Below are positions 19,101 through 27,430 of a DNA stretch of 64,000 nt, piece by piece (position 1 is the stretch's first letter; each line of letters opens with the position of its first letter). This DNA is from CAZLWA01 sp964563165 (GTDB lineage Bacteria > CLD3 > SB21): assembly GCA_964563165.1 (NCBI GenBank), contig CAZLWA010000099.1:1-64000 (forward strand), read 5' to 3'. Made by a program: the position numbers and the translations under genes. Under the pieces are notes generated by a model, which saw only the letters and a program-made list of their open reading frames with translations, made no database searches and had not been told where the DNA came from.

Positions 19101-19577
19101 GCCGTTTTCAACGTCCCAGATCGTCAAATTCGCCTGGATTACTGAACTGCTGCTACCAATGGCGAGCCACTTACCGTCAGGGCTAAAAGCAGCCGTGTTT
19201 ACACCACCCTCAAATGTACCAACATCCTTAATAAGGGCTCCCGTACGGATGTCCCAAAGTTTCACTTCCCCGTTACCTGTCGATCCGCTGCCGCTGACAA
19301 TCATTTTAGATGCCGGATCAATGGATGCGGTGTTGACTGGTTGGGAATGGCCTCGAAACGTGCGTACTTCCCTAAACGTCGCGACGTCCCACAATTTCAC
19401 AAGGCCATCCTGTCCCCCTGTAACCATAAACTTCCCGTCCGGACTGAAATCCAAACTTTCAATTCCGGCAAAATGCCCTGATTGAATGACCGTTTCAATC
19501 GGAAATTCCTGTGCAAGAATAGATGAAAGAGAAAGGGAGATGAAAAATAAACCGCATAGCTTGCTTATGGTTTTCAT
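16188..19577 (-). CDS. Secreted WD40-propeller / caspase (C14) fusion protein
   Basis: The protein has 1129 residues from the ATG at 19577, which has GGAGAG upstream and a signal peptide (MKTISKLCGLFFISLSLSS). WD40 repeats fill about residues 25-640 (FSPDGKFMVTGGQDGLVKLWD, FSPNGKYLASGS and others), enough for two propellers. A linker of Ig-like character covers about 700-840. A caspase-like domain spans about 852-1129, with H938 (VAGHG) and C988 (DACHSGE) as the dyad. An EF-hand-like loop DSNKDGHIAVSE lies at about 1085-1096. The dyad looks intact, so a calcium-dependent metacaspase-like protease is plausible. A loop at about 885-897 is encoded by a heptanucleotide array. Confidence 0.9.
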   Translation of the reverse strand: MKTISKLCGLFFISLSLSSILAQEFPIETVIQSGHFAGIESLDFSPDGKFMVTGGQDGLVKLWDVATFREVRTFRGHSQPVNTASIDPASKMIVSGSGSTGNGEVKLWDIRTGALIKDVGTFEGGVNTAAFSPDGKWLAIGSSSSVIQANLTIWDVENGKTIKVLTDGPPGLAALAISPDGLRIIGGGFTADHKDGEIRVWDCRSLEVVKKFKAHPYYVKKIKFSRDGSRLVSLSNESVKKGRENVIKVWDSSTLKNVFDISFKASTHTDDVAISPQGNLIAYQAEEGIHIKDILRSEEILIAEKYFYSASLQFSPDGALLVVATSVGIRAFNTNTGEKIKEIDEMPFVNPVSLHPGGRLLAFTIFDRIKSNVRDEPTRLNVFDLSTGKLKHFMTLETNSSIDGLKYSSDGTLLLVATRRPKPLIRFYDTRGYRNVKNIQNSNLILDLVLSRDNRTLFAADEGDLLFSWDLDKNAYSKLFRAEKWQYHTLLLDEKHSLLIASNSVEHSISFWNTNSRILQNKLVINGGRRDGVETMDFTHAGDLLAGACGKTIGLWSLPDGHDVGTLVGHTADVKALAFSPNGKYLASGSTSYLSSVERNNITLWDMDSKGPIRTLSGNPMGVTQLQFSPDGRYLYSAGEDVTVKIYHVDTGKDVATILPIGANDYVIITPDNYYLSTKAGTKGISFVRGLEVFTFDNFDLIFNRPDIVVQRLGYADSSIVVAYKKAYLKRLAKMGFSENQISTDMHLPVADILTANLPFETNDAVLNLSIKASDSKYRLDRINIYVNDVAVFGSKGVSVKDLNVKEAAKVLTVPLHAGKNTIQVSAHNEKGAESLKQTVSIIRKAAEVRPNLYVVSIGVSDYANDDFDLKYASKDANDLTDLLSQNSKLKSQSSEFSEVKVLKILDKEAARENILKAKEFLMQSKVDDQVVLFVAGHGLLDDKLDWYFATHDVDFNNPSPRGVAYDELEGLLDGIPARKKLMLMDACHSGEVDKEESVLIANNDVNQGKVKSRAFKRKVVKKSSLGLQNSFELMQQLFADLNKGTGAMVISSASGAEYAYESPEWNNGVFTYTLLEGMKTKNADSNKDGHIAVSELRDYVIEKVQKLTEGKQHPTSRKENLEFDFRLW
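16895..16926 (-). repeat. Heptanucleotide array inside the caspase coding region
   Basis: On the plus strand it reads aactttg-acttttg-agttttg-agttttg-actt, which is about 4.5 units of 7 bp. It encodes the hydrophilic loop LSQNSKLKSQSSEF between the first strand and helix of the caspase domain and its next strand. The frame is kept through it. Confidence 0.8.
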
Positions 19578-19746
19578 GCGACTCTCCATTTTGATGAACG
19601 ATGACGTCAATCCACGCAAGACAAAATAATTTTTCAAATGAGTATTCAAAAGACAAGATTGTATTTACAGACAGGCGGCGTATGAGCCAATGAATGATAT
19701 TGAAATGTGCAAGAATCAGGCGAGAAAGGCAATTCTCAAATTAAAT

Positions 19747-20454
19747 TTACTTCAAATTAACTCCTTTTTTAACGGTAATGGATGAGCCCTCCGTCAAAAA
19801 AGCGGAACCGGCCCGGTGCGACAAGCATTCGACAAATTCTGTTCCATAAATTTCAGACACATCGCATTTCAGAGAAAACGCCTTCGCTTTTCCCACGGTC
19901 CACTGAGGGTGTTCGACTTGATACTCAACCGTACTTCCGTCACGCTGAGTGACGTAGCCCCAGTAGTGTTCGGAAATAAATTCCTCCTCCGACCCGGCAT
20001 TCGGCAAAGCGGGCTCGCCTGTAGTTTCCACCTGTAAATGATTCCAGCGGCCGCGGTTTTGCCACTCATATTTGGCGGCACGATTTGCCAGTTGGTGCCG
20101 CATCGGCAGGGCGGTATAATTTTCGTTATACATTTTGCGCGCAACCCAGGCGATCATCCGTTTGGGAACAATTTCTTTAATAAACACCACGCCGCGCCGC
20201 CAGCCCTCCGCTGATCTTCGCCGGACATAGAAACGTAAATTGACTTCCTCAAAATGTTGATGAAACGGGATGGTCATACCGAGTACGCGGGTATTCAGGA
20301 ACATGAATCCGACAACGCTGACGAGCGTTCTTCCATTCCACGAATCCAACTCGGTGCCGGCCGGAACAAGTGAGGACAAAATCCTCGGATCAATCTCATA
20401 ATTCAACATCGCGAGGTGGCGCCACTCCGCCGTCAGAAATATCTCATTACTCAT
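19747..20454 (-). CDS. DUF2071 family protein (YqjF-like)
   Basis: This is a 235-residue protein with DUF2071 features: TAEWRHLAMLNYEIDP at the start, GRTLVSVVGFMF, FEEVNLRFYVRRR and RGVVFIKEIVPKRM. The C-terminal half (EHYWGYVTQRDGSTVEYQVEH) is also typical. The function of the family is unknown; it is a cytosolic beta-rich fold. The first four codons (MSNE) are themselves made of TAATGAG repeat units, so the start was either created or overwritten by the array. No clear SD is present. Confidence 0.85.
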   Translation of the reverse strand: MSNEIFLTAEWRHLAMLNYEIDPRILSSLVPAGTELDSWNGRTLVSVVGFMFLNTRVLGMTIPFHQHFEEVNLRFYVRRRSAEGWRRGVVFIKEIVPKRMIAWVARKMYNENYTALPMRHQLANRAAKYEWQNRGRWNHLQVETTGEPALPNAGSEEEFISEHYWGYVTQRDGSTVEYQVEHPQWTVGKAKAFSLKCDVSEIYGTEFVECLSHRAGSAFLTEGSSITVKKGVNLK

Positions 20455-20553
20455 TACTCATTACTCATTACTCATTACTCATTACTCATTACTCATTACT
20501 CATTACTCATTAATCATTACTCATTAATCATTACTCATTAATCATTAATCATT
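20443..20553 (-). repeat. Heptanucleotide array joining ABC exporter stop to DUF2071 start
   Basis: About sixteen units occur, mostly CTCATTA on the plus strand (TAATGAG on the minus strand), with the variant ATCATTA near the right end. The last two sense codons and the TAA of the ABC gene (20545-20553) and the ATG plus three codons of the DUF2071 gene (20443-20454) lie inside the array. Confidence 0.95.
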
Positions 20554-22341
20554 GCCGATCTGTTCCATCTCTTCTTCGAGCAATTGCCGCTGGTACATCG
20601 ACGCATAGACGCCGCCGATGCTGACAAGCTCTTCGTGCGTACCGCGCTCGATGATTTCTCCCTCCGACAAGGTCACGATGAGATCCGCGTACTTCACCGT
20701 TTGAATACGATGACTTACGATCAAACACGTCCGGCCCTTCATCAATACTTTCAGCCGTAATAAGATTTCATGTTCCGTATGCGTATCCACGCTGGACAAT
20801 GCATCATCCAGGATCAGGATCTTCGGCTCGCGTATCACCGCGCGGGCAATAGCCAAGCGCTGTTTTTGTCCGCCGGAAAGCGTGATGCCTCGCTCGCCGA
20901 TAACGGTTTCATATTTTTCTGGGAATTCTTCCACATTAGATCTGAGCTGCGCCGTTTCCGCAGCCCTTACGGCTTCGTCCATCGATATCTCCTCGACGCC
21001 GAAAAGAATATTGTGCAATATCGAATCGGAAAATAAAAAGGTGTCCTGCGGGACCATACCTATATTCTTTCTCAGGGTCTCCACAGGAATTTTGTGAATC
21101 TCCGTATCATCAATGAACACGGTATTTACCGGAATATCGAATAAGCGCGGGACCAAATTGACCAACGTGCTTTTCCCGGAGCCCGTAGGGCCGACGATGC
21201 CGACGATCATGCCGGGATGAATCGTCAGATCAATATTTTTCAGAACCGGCACGCCGTTGTACTGAAAATTCAAGTGGCGGAATTCGATCTTGCCCTTCAA
21301 CGATTGCATCGATGCAATGCCGGGTGCATCCGTGATTTGCGGCGGTTTTGCGAAAATTTCGTTCATGCGTTTCATAGAGGCCGCGCCGCGCTGAAAAATA
21401 TTCAAGACCCAGCCGAGTGCGATCATCGGCCAAATGAGCATGGCAAGATACAGGTTAAAGGCCGTGAATTCACCGAACGAGATCTCCTTGGCGATCACCA
21501 GGCGTCCGCCCATCCACAGCAGCGTCGCAACGCTCAGGCCGATAGTCAAAATGACGCTCGACATCATGATCCCCCTGATACGCACCATATCCATGTTCAA
21601 ATGAATGTAATCCCAGCTCAACGTTCGAAACCGTCCGATTTCATGTTCTTCACGCACGTAGGATTTGACTACCCGAATTCCCGAAAAATTTTCCTGCGCG
21701 CAGGAACTGATGGCGGAGAGTTTCTCCTGAACTTTTTGCGAGCGCGAATAAATCAATCCGGAAAGCTGGTTGATCGCGTATGATAAAACGATCAAAGGAA
21801 CAAACGCCAGCCCGGTCAGCTTCGGGCTGATATTCAGCATCATCGGCAGCACGTAAACAAACGAGACGACCATGTTGGCGGTATACATGATCCCCGGCCC
21901 CAGCACCTCCCGCACATTGGAAAGATCGTTGGTAATACGGCTCATCAGGTCGCCGGTCTGCGCATACTGAAAAAATTGTACCTGCATTTTCTGCAGATGG
22001 GCAAAAAAATCGTTGCGCAGATCGTATTCGATTTTCCGTGAGGCGACGATGAGCGTTTGCCGCATGGCATACAGCGTGGTGCCGTGAATCAATTCCATTC
22101 CGAGATTCACGAGAATGTACGCCATTAAGATCGGCAGCCCCCATGAATCGTAAATCGGATGAATGAAATATTGATACGTCGCATAAGACTCGATAGGTAT
22201 CGAGGGATCGATACTGTCCATGGCTCCCAGGATGAATTGCGGGCCCAGCGCCTGAAACAGGTTTTTCAGAATAACCAGAAAGAACCCGAATATAAAATAT
22301 TTCTTGTAACGGAAAAGATACGGCTTTAAACGCTGATACAT
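20545..22341 (-). CDS. ABC exporter, fused permease and ATPase (MsbA/MdlB type)
   Basis: This is a 598-residue half-transporter. Six TM helices lie in about residues 15-310 (ABC type I exporter fold). The nucleotide-binding domain runs from about 350. Walker A is GPTGSGKST, the Q-loop is MVPQDTFLFSD, the signature is LSGGQKQR, Walker B is ILILDDALSSVD, and the H-loop is IVSHR. It would act as a homodimer or heterodimer exporting lipids or drugs across the inner membrane; the substrate cannot be read from sequence. The last residues ND and the stop are encoded by a heptad array. Confidence 0.93.
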   Translation of the reverse strand: MYQRLKPYLFRYKKYFIFGFFLVILKNLFQALGPQFILGAMDSIDPSIPIESYATYQYFIHPIYDSWGLPILMAYILVNLGMELIHGTTLYAMRQTLIVASRKIEYDLRNDFFAHLQKMQVQFFQYAQTGDLMSRITNDLSNVREVLGPGIMYTANMVVSFVYVLPMMLNISPKLTGLAFVPLIVLSYAINQLSGLIYSRSQKVQEKLSAISSCAQENFSGIRVVKSYVREEHEIGRFRTLSWDYIHLNMDMVRIRGIMMSSVILTIGLSVATLLWMGGRLVIAKEISFGEFTAFNLYLAMLIWPMIALGWVLNIFQRGAASMKRMNEIFAKPPQITDAPGIASMQSLKGKIEFRHLNFQYNGVPVLKNIDLTIHPGMIVGIVGPTGSGKSTLVNLVPRLFDIPVNTVFIDDTEIHKIPVETLRKNIGMVPQDTFLFSDSILHNILFGVEEISMDEAVRAAETAQLRSNVEEFPEKYETVIGERGITLSGGQKQRLAIARAVIREPKILILDDALSSVDTHTEHEILLRLKVLMKGRTCLIVSHRIQTVKYADLIVTLSEGEIIERGTHEELVSIGGVYASMYQRQLLEEEMEQIGND

Positions 22342-22401
22342 GCTGTATTTCCTTCATGCGCCCGGTGAATCAGGGAGTCGTGACTCACGGTGTTAACTTC
22401 C

Positions 22402-22980
22402 TCAAACATACAATTTATTTTTAATAATATAGCTTTCAACATCTGCCGGAACCAAATACCGGATCGTTTGGTTTTTTTTGATCCGTTCACGCACCCACGA
22501 CGAGGAAATCTCCACGACCGGCATCGGAAGCAGAACCGCGCGCTCCAAAAAGTTCTTGTCCGCCCGGCGCGCATTGTAATTCACTCGCGGGAAAACCGTA
22601 AGCGTTGCCTGCTGCGCCAATACGTCCGGGGTCTTCCAGGAGTTCAAAGCCAGCAAAGAATCCGACCCGATGATCAGATAAAATTCGGTTTCGGGGAATT
22701 GTTCCTTTAATTTGGCCAGTGTGTCGGTGGTAAAAGAGAGATTTTGCGTCTCCTCCATGTCGCTGAAGATGAAGCGGTCATTCCCGGCAATCGCTGCCCG
22801 CACCATGGCGGCGCGGTGTTCAAACAGTATGATGGTTTCCGGAGCTTTGTGCGGCGGGCGGACCGAAGGAATAAAAATAATCCGGTCTAAGCGTAAGTAC
22901 TCCCGGGCCAATTCAGCGATGATCAAATGTCCGTTGTGAATGGGATTAAACGTTCCGCCAAAAATGCCGAATTTCTGCAT
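22402..22980 (-). CDS. nadD: Nicotinate-nucleotide adenylyltransferase
   Basis: This is a 192-residue protein of the usual NadD length. GIFGGTFNPIHNGHL (residues 5-19) holds the nucleotidyl-transfer HxGH-type motif. FIPSVRPPHK is the NadD substrate loop. The C-terminal ISSSWVRERI stands in for the ISSTxIR motif. It makes deamido-NAD from nicotinate mononucleotide in the cytosol. It lies 5 bp after bamD in the same direction, so the two are co-transcribed. Confidence 0.95.
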   Translation of the reverse strand: MQKFGIFGGTFNPIHNGHLIIAELAREYLRLDRIIFIPSVRPPHKAPETIILFEHRAAMVRAAIAGNDRFIFSDMEETQNLSFTTDTLAKLKEQFPETEFYLIIGSDSLLALNSWKTPDVLAQQATLTVFPRVNYNARRADKNFLERAVLLPMPVVEISSSWVRERIKKNQTIRYLVPADVESYIIKNKLYV

Positions 22981-22985
22981 ACGCC

Positions 22986-23786
22986 TTAATTCTTATCGCT
23001 GACTATGGACGTCTTTGCTTCTTCCTGCTTCTTCTTAATTTTTTCCAGAATTTCCTGTGCGTCATTCAGCAAATTTTTTTCCTGGGGATAGTCCTGTATC
23101 AGGCGATTCAGTATGAGCGTTGCCTTCTGAAATTCACCCAATCTGAAATTGCAGTAACCCTTCCAGTATTTCGCTCTGGCAACGAAAGGCGAATCGAAGT
23201 AATCCGCGATAATTTGATCGTAGTACACGATCGCAGCGTCGTATTCGGTGATCTTACGGTAGATGTTGGCACTTTCAAATTGTTTCCTCGCCATCTTCCA
23301 CTTCAAATCCTGATACAGTTTGGCGATCTCGTCCTTTCTTACGCTTTTCGGGTAAAGGTCCATAAAATTTTGAACCGCATTCAGCGCATCCTGGGTAAAT
23401 TTTTGATCCAGCGCGAAATTCGGGGACAAGTTATAATAGCTTACGGCCAATTTATACATCGCATCTTCCACAAATTCGCTTTTCGGAAAAGAAGTTACTA
23501 AGCGGTCGAATTCCGAAGACGCCGATACGTAATCACTTTCCCGGAAGTTACACTCCGCCAGGTAATACTGGGCGTCGTCCGCGATATCGGATCCGCTGTA
23601 CTTATACGTAATCAATGAAAATTCATCCTGAGCTTTGGTATAATTCTTCTTATTGAAAAATTTCATAGCGTGTTCAAAATGTTCCTTTGACGTCATATAT
23701 TGCGTCACATTCTTATTTCCGCCGCATGAAAGGATAAGAAACCCCGCCATGATCGACCAGAAGATCTTGCTATTCCGAAAAACCAT
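22986..23786 (-). CDS. bamD: BamD-like outer membrane assembly lipoprotein
   Basis: This is a 266-residue lipoprotein. I chose the ATG at 23786 because GAAAGGTGAAT precedes it, rather than an upstream TTG. The leader ends in FLILSC (Cys21). TPR-like repeats follow with the BamD pattern HFEHAMKFFNKKNYTKAQDE, YYLAECNFRESDYVSA and YYNLSPNFALDQKFTQDA. It is part of the BAM complex that inserts beta-barrels into the outer membrane. It is followed directly by nadD. Confidence 0.9.
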   Translation of the reverse strand: MVFRNSKIFWSIMAGFLILSCGGNKNVTQYMTSKEHFEHAMKFFNKKNYTKAQDEFSLITYKYSGSDIADDAQYYLAECNFRESDYVSASSEFDRLVTSFPKSEFVEDAMYKLAVSYYNLSPNFALDQKFTQDALNAVQNFMDLYPKSVRKDEIAKLYQDLKWKMARKQFESANIYRKITEYDAAIVYYDQIIADYFDSPFVARAKYWKGYCNFRLGEFQKATLILNRLIQDYPQEKNLLNDAQEILEKIKKKQEEAKTSIVSDKN

Positions 23787-23833
23787 ATTCACCTTTCTGC
23801 AATTCTTAATCTCAATTCCAAAATTCAATAAAA

Positions 23834-24607
23834 CTAAATGCGTGCCATTTCATACCGGCCGTTCGCAAGCAAGCCGATCATCGTATCCTCTTCCATACTC
23901 CGCCAGCCGTCCCCGTCTGTCAGCGCCTCCGACGTGATCAAAGTCCCGCCCATGTAATTATCATAAAAACCCAGCGAATGAACGATCTTTGTCGCCAGCA
24001 GGAAATTTTTCGTGATCGCCATGAAATTCAATTTGGGTGGTTTTTCCGATCCCGATTTTTCCGTGAGGGCCCGGCACGTGCGGACCGTTTCCGAAAACGC
24101 TTTCTGAAACGACGACAATTTCCCGGAATCGAGCTGATCGACCTTTGTCAGATAATGAATGAACAAATGCATGGCGTATTCCGAATCCGTTTCACCGTGA
24201 ATGCGATTACGTAATTCCGGTGAAAGAAGTTGCAACGCTTCGTGCCTTATCTGGTCAAACCCGTATATCGATCCATTGTGCGCAAAGATCAATTCATCGT
24301 CCCACTGAAACGGGTGGGTGTTATTTTTCGCCTGATTTCCGACGGAAGCCCGCCGGATATGCACCATCACACGATCGAATTCCTGCGCAGCATATTCGGA
24401 GAACCTCAAATCGTTTTTCGGAGCGGCCGGTTCCTTGATAACGGAAAAAATATTCCCGCGGACGAATCCGTATCCCCACCCGTCGTCATTCGGTTTGCAC
24501 GCATCGCGATCACATACGCTTTGCTGAATCATCGCATTGGGGTATTCCAAAATCTCCTTTCTTAAATCAACCGGATTTGTTCCGCGATAACCTAGTAAAC
24601 GGCACAT
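23834..24607 (-). CDS. Class II glutamine amidotransferase (YafJ type)
   Basis: This is a 257-residue protein with an N-terminal nucleophile Cys2 (MCRLLGYRG). DGWGYGFV, VMVHIRRASVG, HPFQWDDELIFAHNGSIYG and GETDSEYAMHLF are the YafJ-type Ntn-hydrolase motifs. It would release ammonia from glutamine or hydrolyse a gamma-glutamyl bond; the acceptor is unknown. EgtC of ergothioneine synthesis belongs to the same class, but no other ergothioneine gene is nearby. The ATG lies 4 bp from a heptad array and lacks an SD. Confidence 0.9.
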   Translation of the reverse strand: MCRLLGYRGTNPVDLRKEILEYPNAMIQQSVCDRDACKPNDDGWGYGFVRGNIFSVIKEPAAPKNDLRFSEYAAQEFDRVMVHIRRASVGNQAKNNTHPFQWDDELIFAHNGSIYGFDQIRHEALQLLSPELRNRIHGETDSEYAMHLFIHYLTKVDQLDSGKLSSFQKAFSETVRTCRALTEKSGSEKPPKLNFMAITKNFLLATKIVHSLGFYDNYMGGTLITSEALTDGDGWRSMEEDTMIGLLANGRYEMARI

Positions 24608-24610
24608 GAG

Positions 24611-24751
24611 TAGTTATCAGTTAATAGTTATCAGTTAATAGTTATCAGTTGTCAGTTTTCTAGCTGTCAGCTGTCAGCTATCAGCCTTCAGCATTCAACA
24701 TCCGGCATTCAGTGGGCTATTTCTCCACTACTCCATTAATCCATTACTCCG
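24611..24751 (+). repeat. Degenerate heptanucleotide array upstream of amidotransferase gene
   Basis: On the plus strand the units drift in order from CAGTTAA/TAGTTAT, through CAGTTGT and CAGCTGT/CAGCTAT, to CAGCCTT, CAGCATT, CAACATC and CGGCATT. A further short block is CTCCATT/AATCCAT/TACTCCG. The array fills nearly the whole gap between the amidotransferase start and the stop of the 856-residue protein gene. Confidence 0.9.
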
Positions 24752-24762
24752 CCCTTCCGGAA

Positions 24763-27333
24763 TTACGCCTTTGTAAGTTCAAACGTATGTTTCAAAAACA
24801 CTTTAAATTTCTCGGAGTTCGCGATACGGTCGTATTCGATCTTTATGATGCTCGAAGGTTTACGGTTCGCAGTAAGTTGAAATTCCAGCCGCTTCAATTG
24901 ATCGTAATAACGGCCCTGCAGCGTTTCAATATAATTCTTGTATTTCGCTGCGTTTTTTTTATCGCTCTTGAGTTGACTGACCAGAGCGTCAATGACGGTG
25001 CAGGTCTTTTTGATATTGGCAAGGACTTCCGTATGCGCTGCATCCAGCGCGCTTTTATAGATCACCCACTCTTTCGCGGTGCACGGTTCGGCAAAATTAA
25101 GCGCCTTGGAGACGTATTGCTGAAAACGCTCGTCGTTCATTAAATTCATGAACTCCGATTTCACAAGCGGAGCCGATTTCTTCCCGCCTTCGAGGCTGTC
25201 TTTGTTGTCCGTAATAGCGAAGAAATCATCGTCGCGCAATTTGGAAATCACTTCTTCGTGGGTGCCGTCTTTGTCATCCGCCAGCGCGTCCAGTATTTTA
25301 CTCAGAAACCGGTGGTATTCGTCAATGAGCGGCACGACGTCCTGCTTCGCACGGATTTGGGTATTCTCAAAATGACGCCAGCCGATCGCATCCTGGATCA
25401 ACGCCAGAATCAAATTCAGCGCGCGCTGCAAATGACGCGGATATTCCGGTTTGTCCAACCGGCGCGTCACGAGGTAGGTCGAATAATTCTTGATATCGAG
25501 AAGCGTCTCATGGAAATTGCCCTCTTCCTCCGCTTTTGCCAAAACGGATTCCGGCACAATGCTTTTCTCCACGGCCTCTTTTTCGACCAGCCGGATCGAA
25601 TCTTCTTTGAATAGCGCCTTGATCTTGGATTCGGCATATTGGCTGTTGAACTTCTCCGCCTCGTCCTGTCCTTTGGTGATCGTCCCGACTTTGACGTATT
25701 CGCCGATAGCCAAACTTAACTCAATCTCATTGATCGTGCTCAGAATTTTAAAAACGCCTTCCTGATTGAGCGCGATCGTTTCTTTGTCCATCATGGCTTC
25801 CACTTGATTCATCGTCAGGAACGCGCGCTCCGCCTTATTGAAAAAACTGAGCCGCTTGCGGATCTCATTGAAGTTGGTGATTTTCCTGGACAATTCTCCT
25901 TCATCCATTTTCGATTCCGATGTGATCTTCAAGAGGTCCAGACTGATATAATCCGTCGTCATTTTCAGATACTGGGGATCAATGCCGAATTTGCTCATGA
26001 GCCGCGCGGACAGGTAGCGCGAAGCCAGCGCCGCTTTTTTGATATCCGGGTCCTCTTCTTTCATCACGCCTTTATCGATGCACGGCAGTTCGGCTTTGAA
26101 ATTCTCAACAACGCGCTGATGCTGGTCTTTCTTGACGTCCAATTCACCGATAAGTTCGACGAACTCATACACCTCTTTAATTTGAAAACCTTTGACCTTG
26201 AATATCATCGAGGTCAGATATTTTGTTTCTTCGGCAACCTCGGCCAATTTACCCGGCTCATGAAGCGATTCATCGGGGTTATCCAGCCGGCGTGCGAAAG
26301 AAATGGCGGCGATCGTTTGATCGGCGATGTTATCCGCCATGAGCGTTTTGCGCACCGCGCTTTTCACCTCGTCGTCGAGCGGATCAAAATTGTCCTGAAC
26401 CAGTTTTTCCTCATATTGCTGAAGCGCTACGTCAATTTCCATTTCATTGATCAGCTGCAGCCATTCTATTTTTTCCGTCTTCGCGCCAAGCTCGATATTC
26501 AAATTGCCAGACAGCGTGTCTTCGATGATCTTTTCCAGGATCCGGAATTGCCGCTTTATGTTATTCGACTGGCCCAAACGATTGATGATAATACCTTCGA
26601 GCGTTTCGTTAGGATAACCGTATTCAGCGAGCTGCATTTGAAGTTTGCACAAAAGATAGATATTGATCATATCTTTCATGGTGAGCGATTCGCTTTTACG
26701 CATCGTCTCATCGCGCTTCATCGCTTCCGCAAGCAAATTGACGATAAAAACGCTTTTCATGGTTTCGTCGTTATTGAGATCCATTTTGTCGATGATCTGA
26801 ATTAAATGCGTCAGCGTTTCGGTGTCGCGGATCTTTTTTTCGAAGAGCTCCTTCAATTCTTTTCCGCTGTTTTTCCCTTTTCCTTTTTCCGCCGCCACCT
26901 TTTCCAAAACGATATTGATGATTCCGTTCTCGATCGAATCGGAGATCAATTCATCCACTTTGCCCTCAAAGATCGGAATGCCGAAATTCGAAGATTTGTT
27001 GACCAAAAGCAGCAACAGCATATTCACCACGTGATGCGACATACCTTTAGCCGCCAGGATGACTTCCATCTTTGTCAAAGCCGCGATGTCTTCCAGTTTG
27101 CTGACCAGCAGCGTTTTGCCGGCGCCTTTTTTCTTCTCGATTTCCTCTTCAATTTTCTGCGTGACGACCAGTAATTCCCCTTCGTTGAAGGAAACGACCT
27201 TCGAGTGAAACTGCCCGACATGTTCTTTCGACAGTTTTCCGGGAAACCCGGGCGACTGCACGAGCGCGATCAGCTTTTCGAGCGCGATGCGTTGGTCGTC
27301 GCTCGGCACATTATCTTCACTAACGGTGGTCAT
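24763..27333 (-). CDS. Large helical protein of unknown function
   Basis: This is an 856-residue protein from the ATG at 27333; a TTG at 27360 would add nine residues. I do not recognise a family. It has no signal peptide and no TM segment. It is rich in K/E/L/I, with long amphipathic helices and short charged coiled-coil-like stretches (VTQKIEEEIEKKKGAGK, KNSGKELKELFEKKI). No nucleotide-binding or protease motif was seen. It appears to be a cytosolic scaffold-like or HEAT/TPR-type solenoid, which is an inference. It is transcribed toward the amidotransferase gene with an array between. Long plus-strand frames over it are shadows. Confidence 0.75.
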   Translation of the reverse strand: MTTVSEDNVPSDDQRIALEKLIALVQSPGFPGKLSKEHVGQFHSKVVSFNEGELLVVTQKIEEEIEKKKGAGKTLLVSKLEDIAALTKMEVILAAKGMSHHVVNMLLLLLVNKSSNFGIPIFEGKVDELISDSIENGIINIVLEKVAAEKGKGKNSGKELKELFEKKIRDTETLTHLIQIIDKMDLNNDETMKSVFIVNLLAEAMKRDETMRKSESLTMKDMINIYLLCKLQMQLAEYGYPNETLEGIIINRLGQSNNIKRQFRILEKIIEDTLSGNLNIELGAKTEKIEWLQLINEMEIDVALQQYEEKLVQDNFDPLDDEVKSAVRKTLMADNIADQTIAAISFARRLDNPDESLHEPGKLAEVAEETKYLTSMIFKVKGFQIKEVYEFVELIGELDVKKDQHQRVVENFKAELPCIDKGVMKEEDPDIKKAALASRYLSARLMSKFGIDPQYLKMTTDYISLDLLKITSESKMDEGELSRKITNFNEIRKRLSFFNKAERAFLTMNQVEAMMDKETIALNQEGVFKILSTINEIELSLAIGEYVKVGTITKGQDEAEKFNSQYAESKIKALFKEDSIRLVEKEAVEKSIVPESVLAKAEEEGNFHETLLDIKNYSTYLVTRRLDKPEYPRHLQRALNLILALIQDAIGWRHFENTQIRAKQDVVPLIDEYHRFLSKILDALADDKDGTHEEVISKLRDDDFFAITDNKDSLEGGKKSAPLVKSEFMNLMNDERFQQYVSKALNFAEPCTAKEWVIYKSALDAAHTEVLANIKKTCTVIDALVSQLKSDKKNAAKYKNYIETLQGRYYDQLKRLEFQLTANRKPSSIIKIEYDRIANSEKFKVFLKHTFELTKA

Positions 27334-27430
27334 ATTCAAAGCGTTTTTCGATATTTTCAAAAAATGTAAGATAATAAGGGCATCATATCAAGAAATAAAA
27401 ACGGCGGGCCGGTCTCTGCAGTTCGAAAGG

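Noticed and set aside
20443..20553. CRISPR array
   Set aside because: Units are 7 bp with no spacers and no cas gene is in the window. The same holds for the other heptad arrays.
25804..26805. 333-codon plus-strand frame opposite the 856-residue protein gene
   Set aside because: It is an antisense shadow. Its composition is H/F/R/I-rich with no motif, and the minus-strand frame is longer, uninterrupted and has normal composition.
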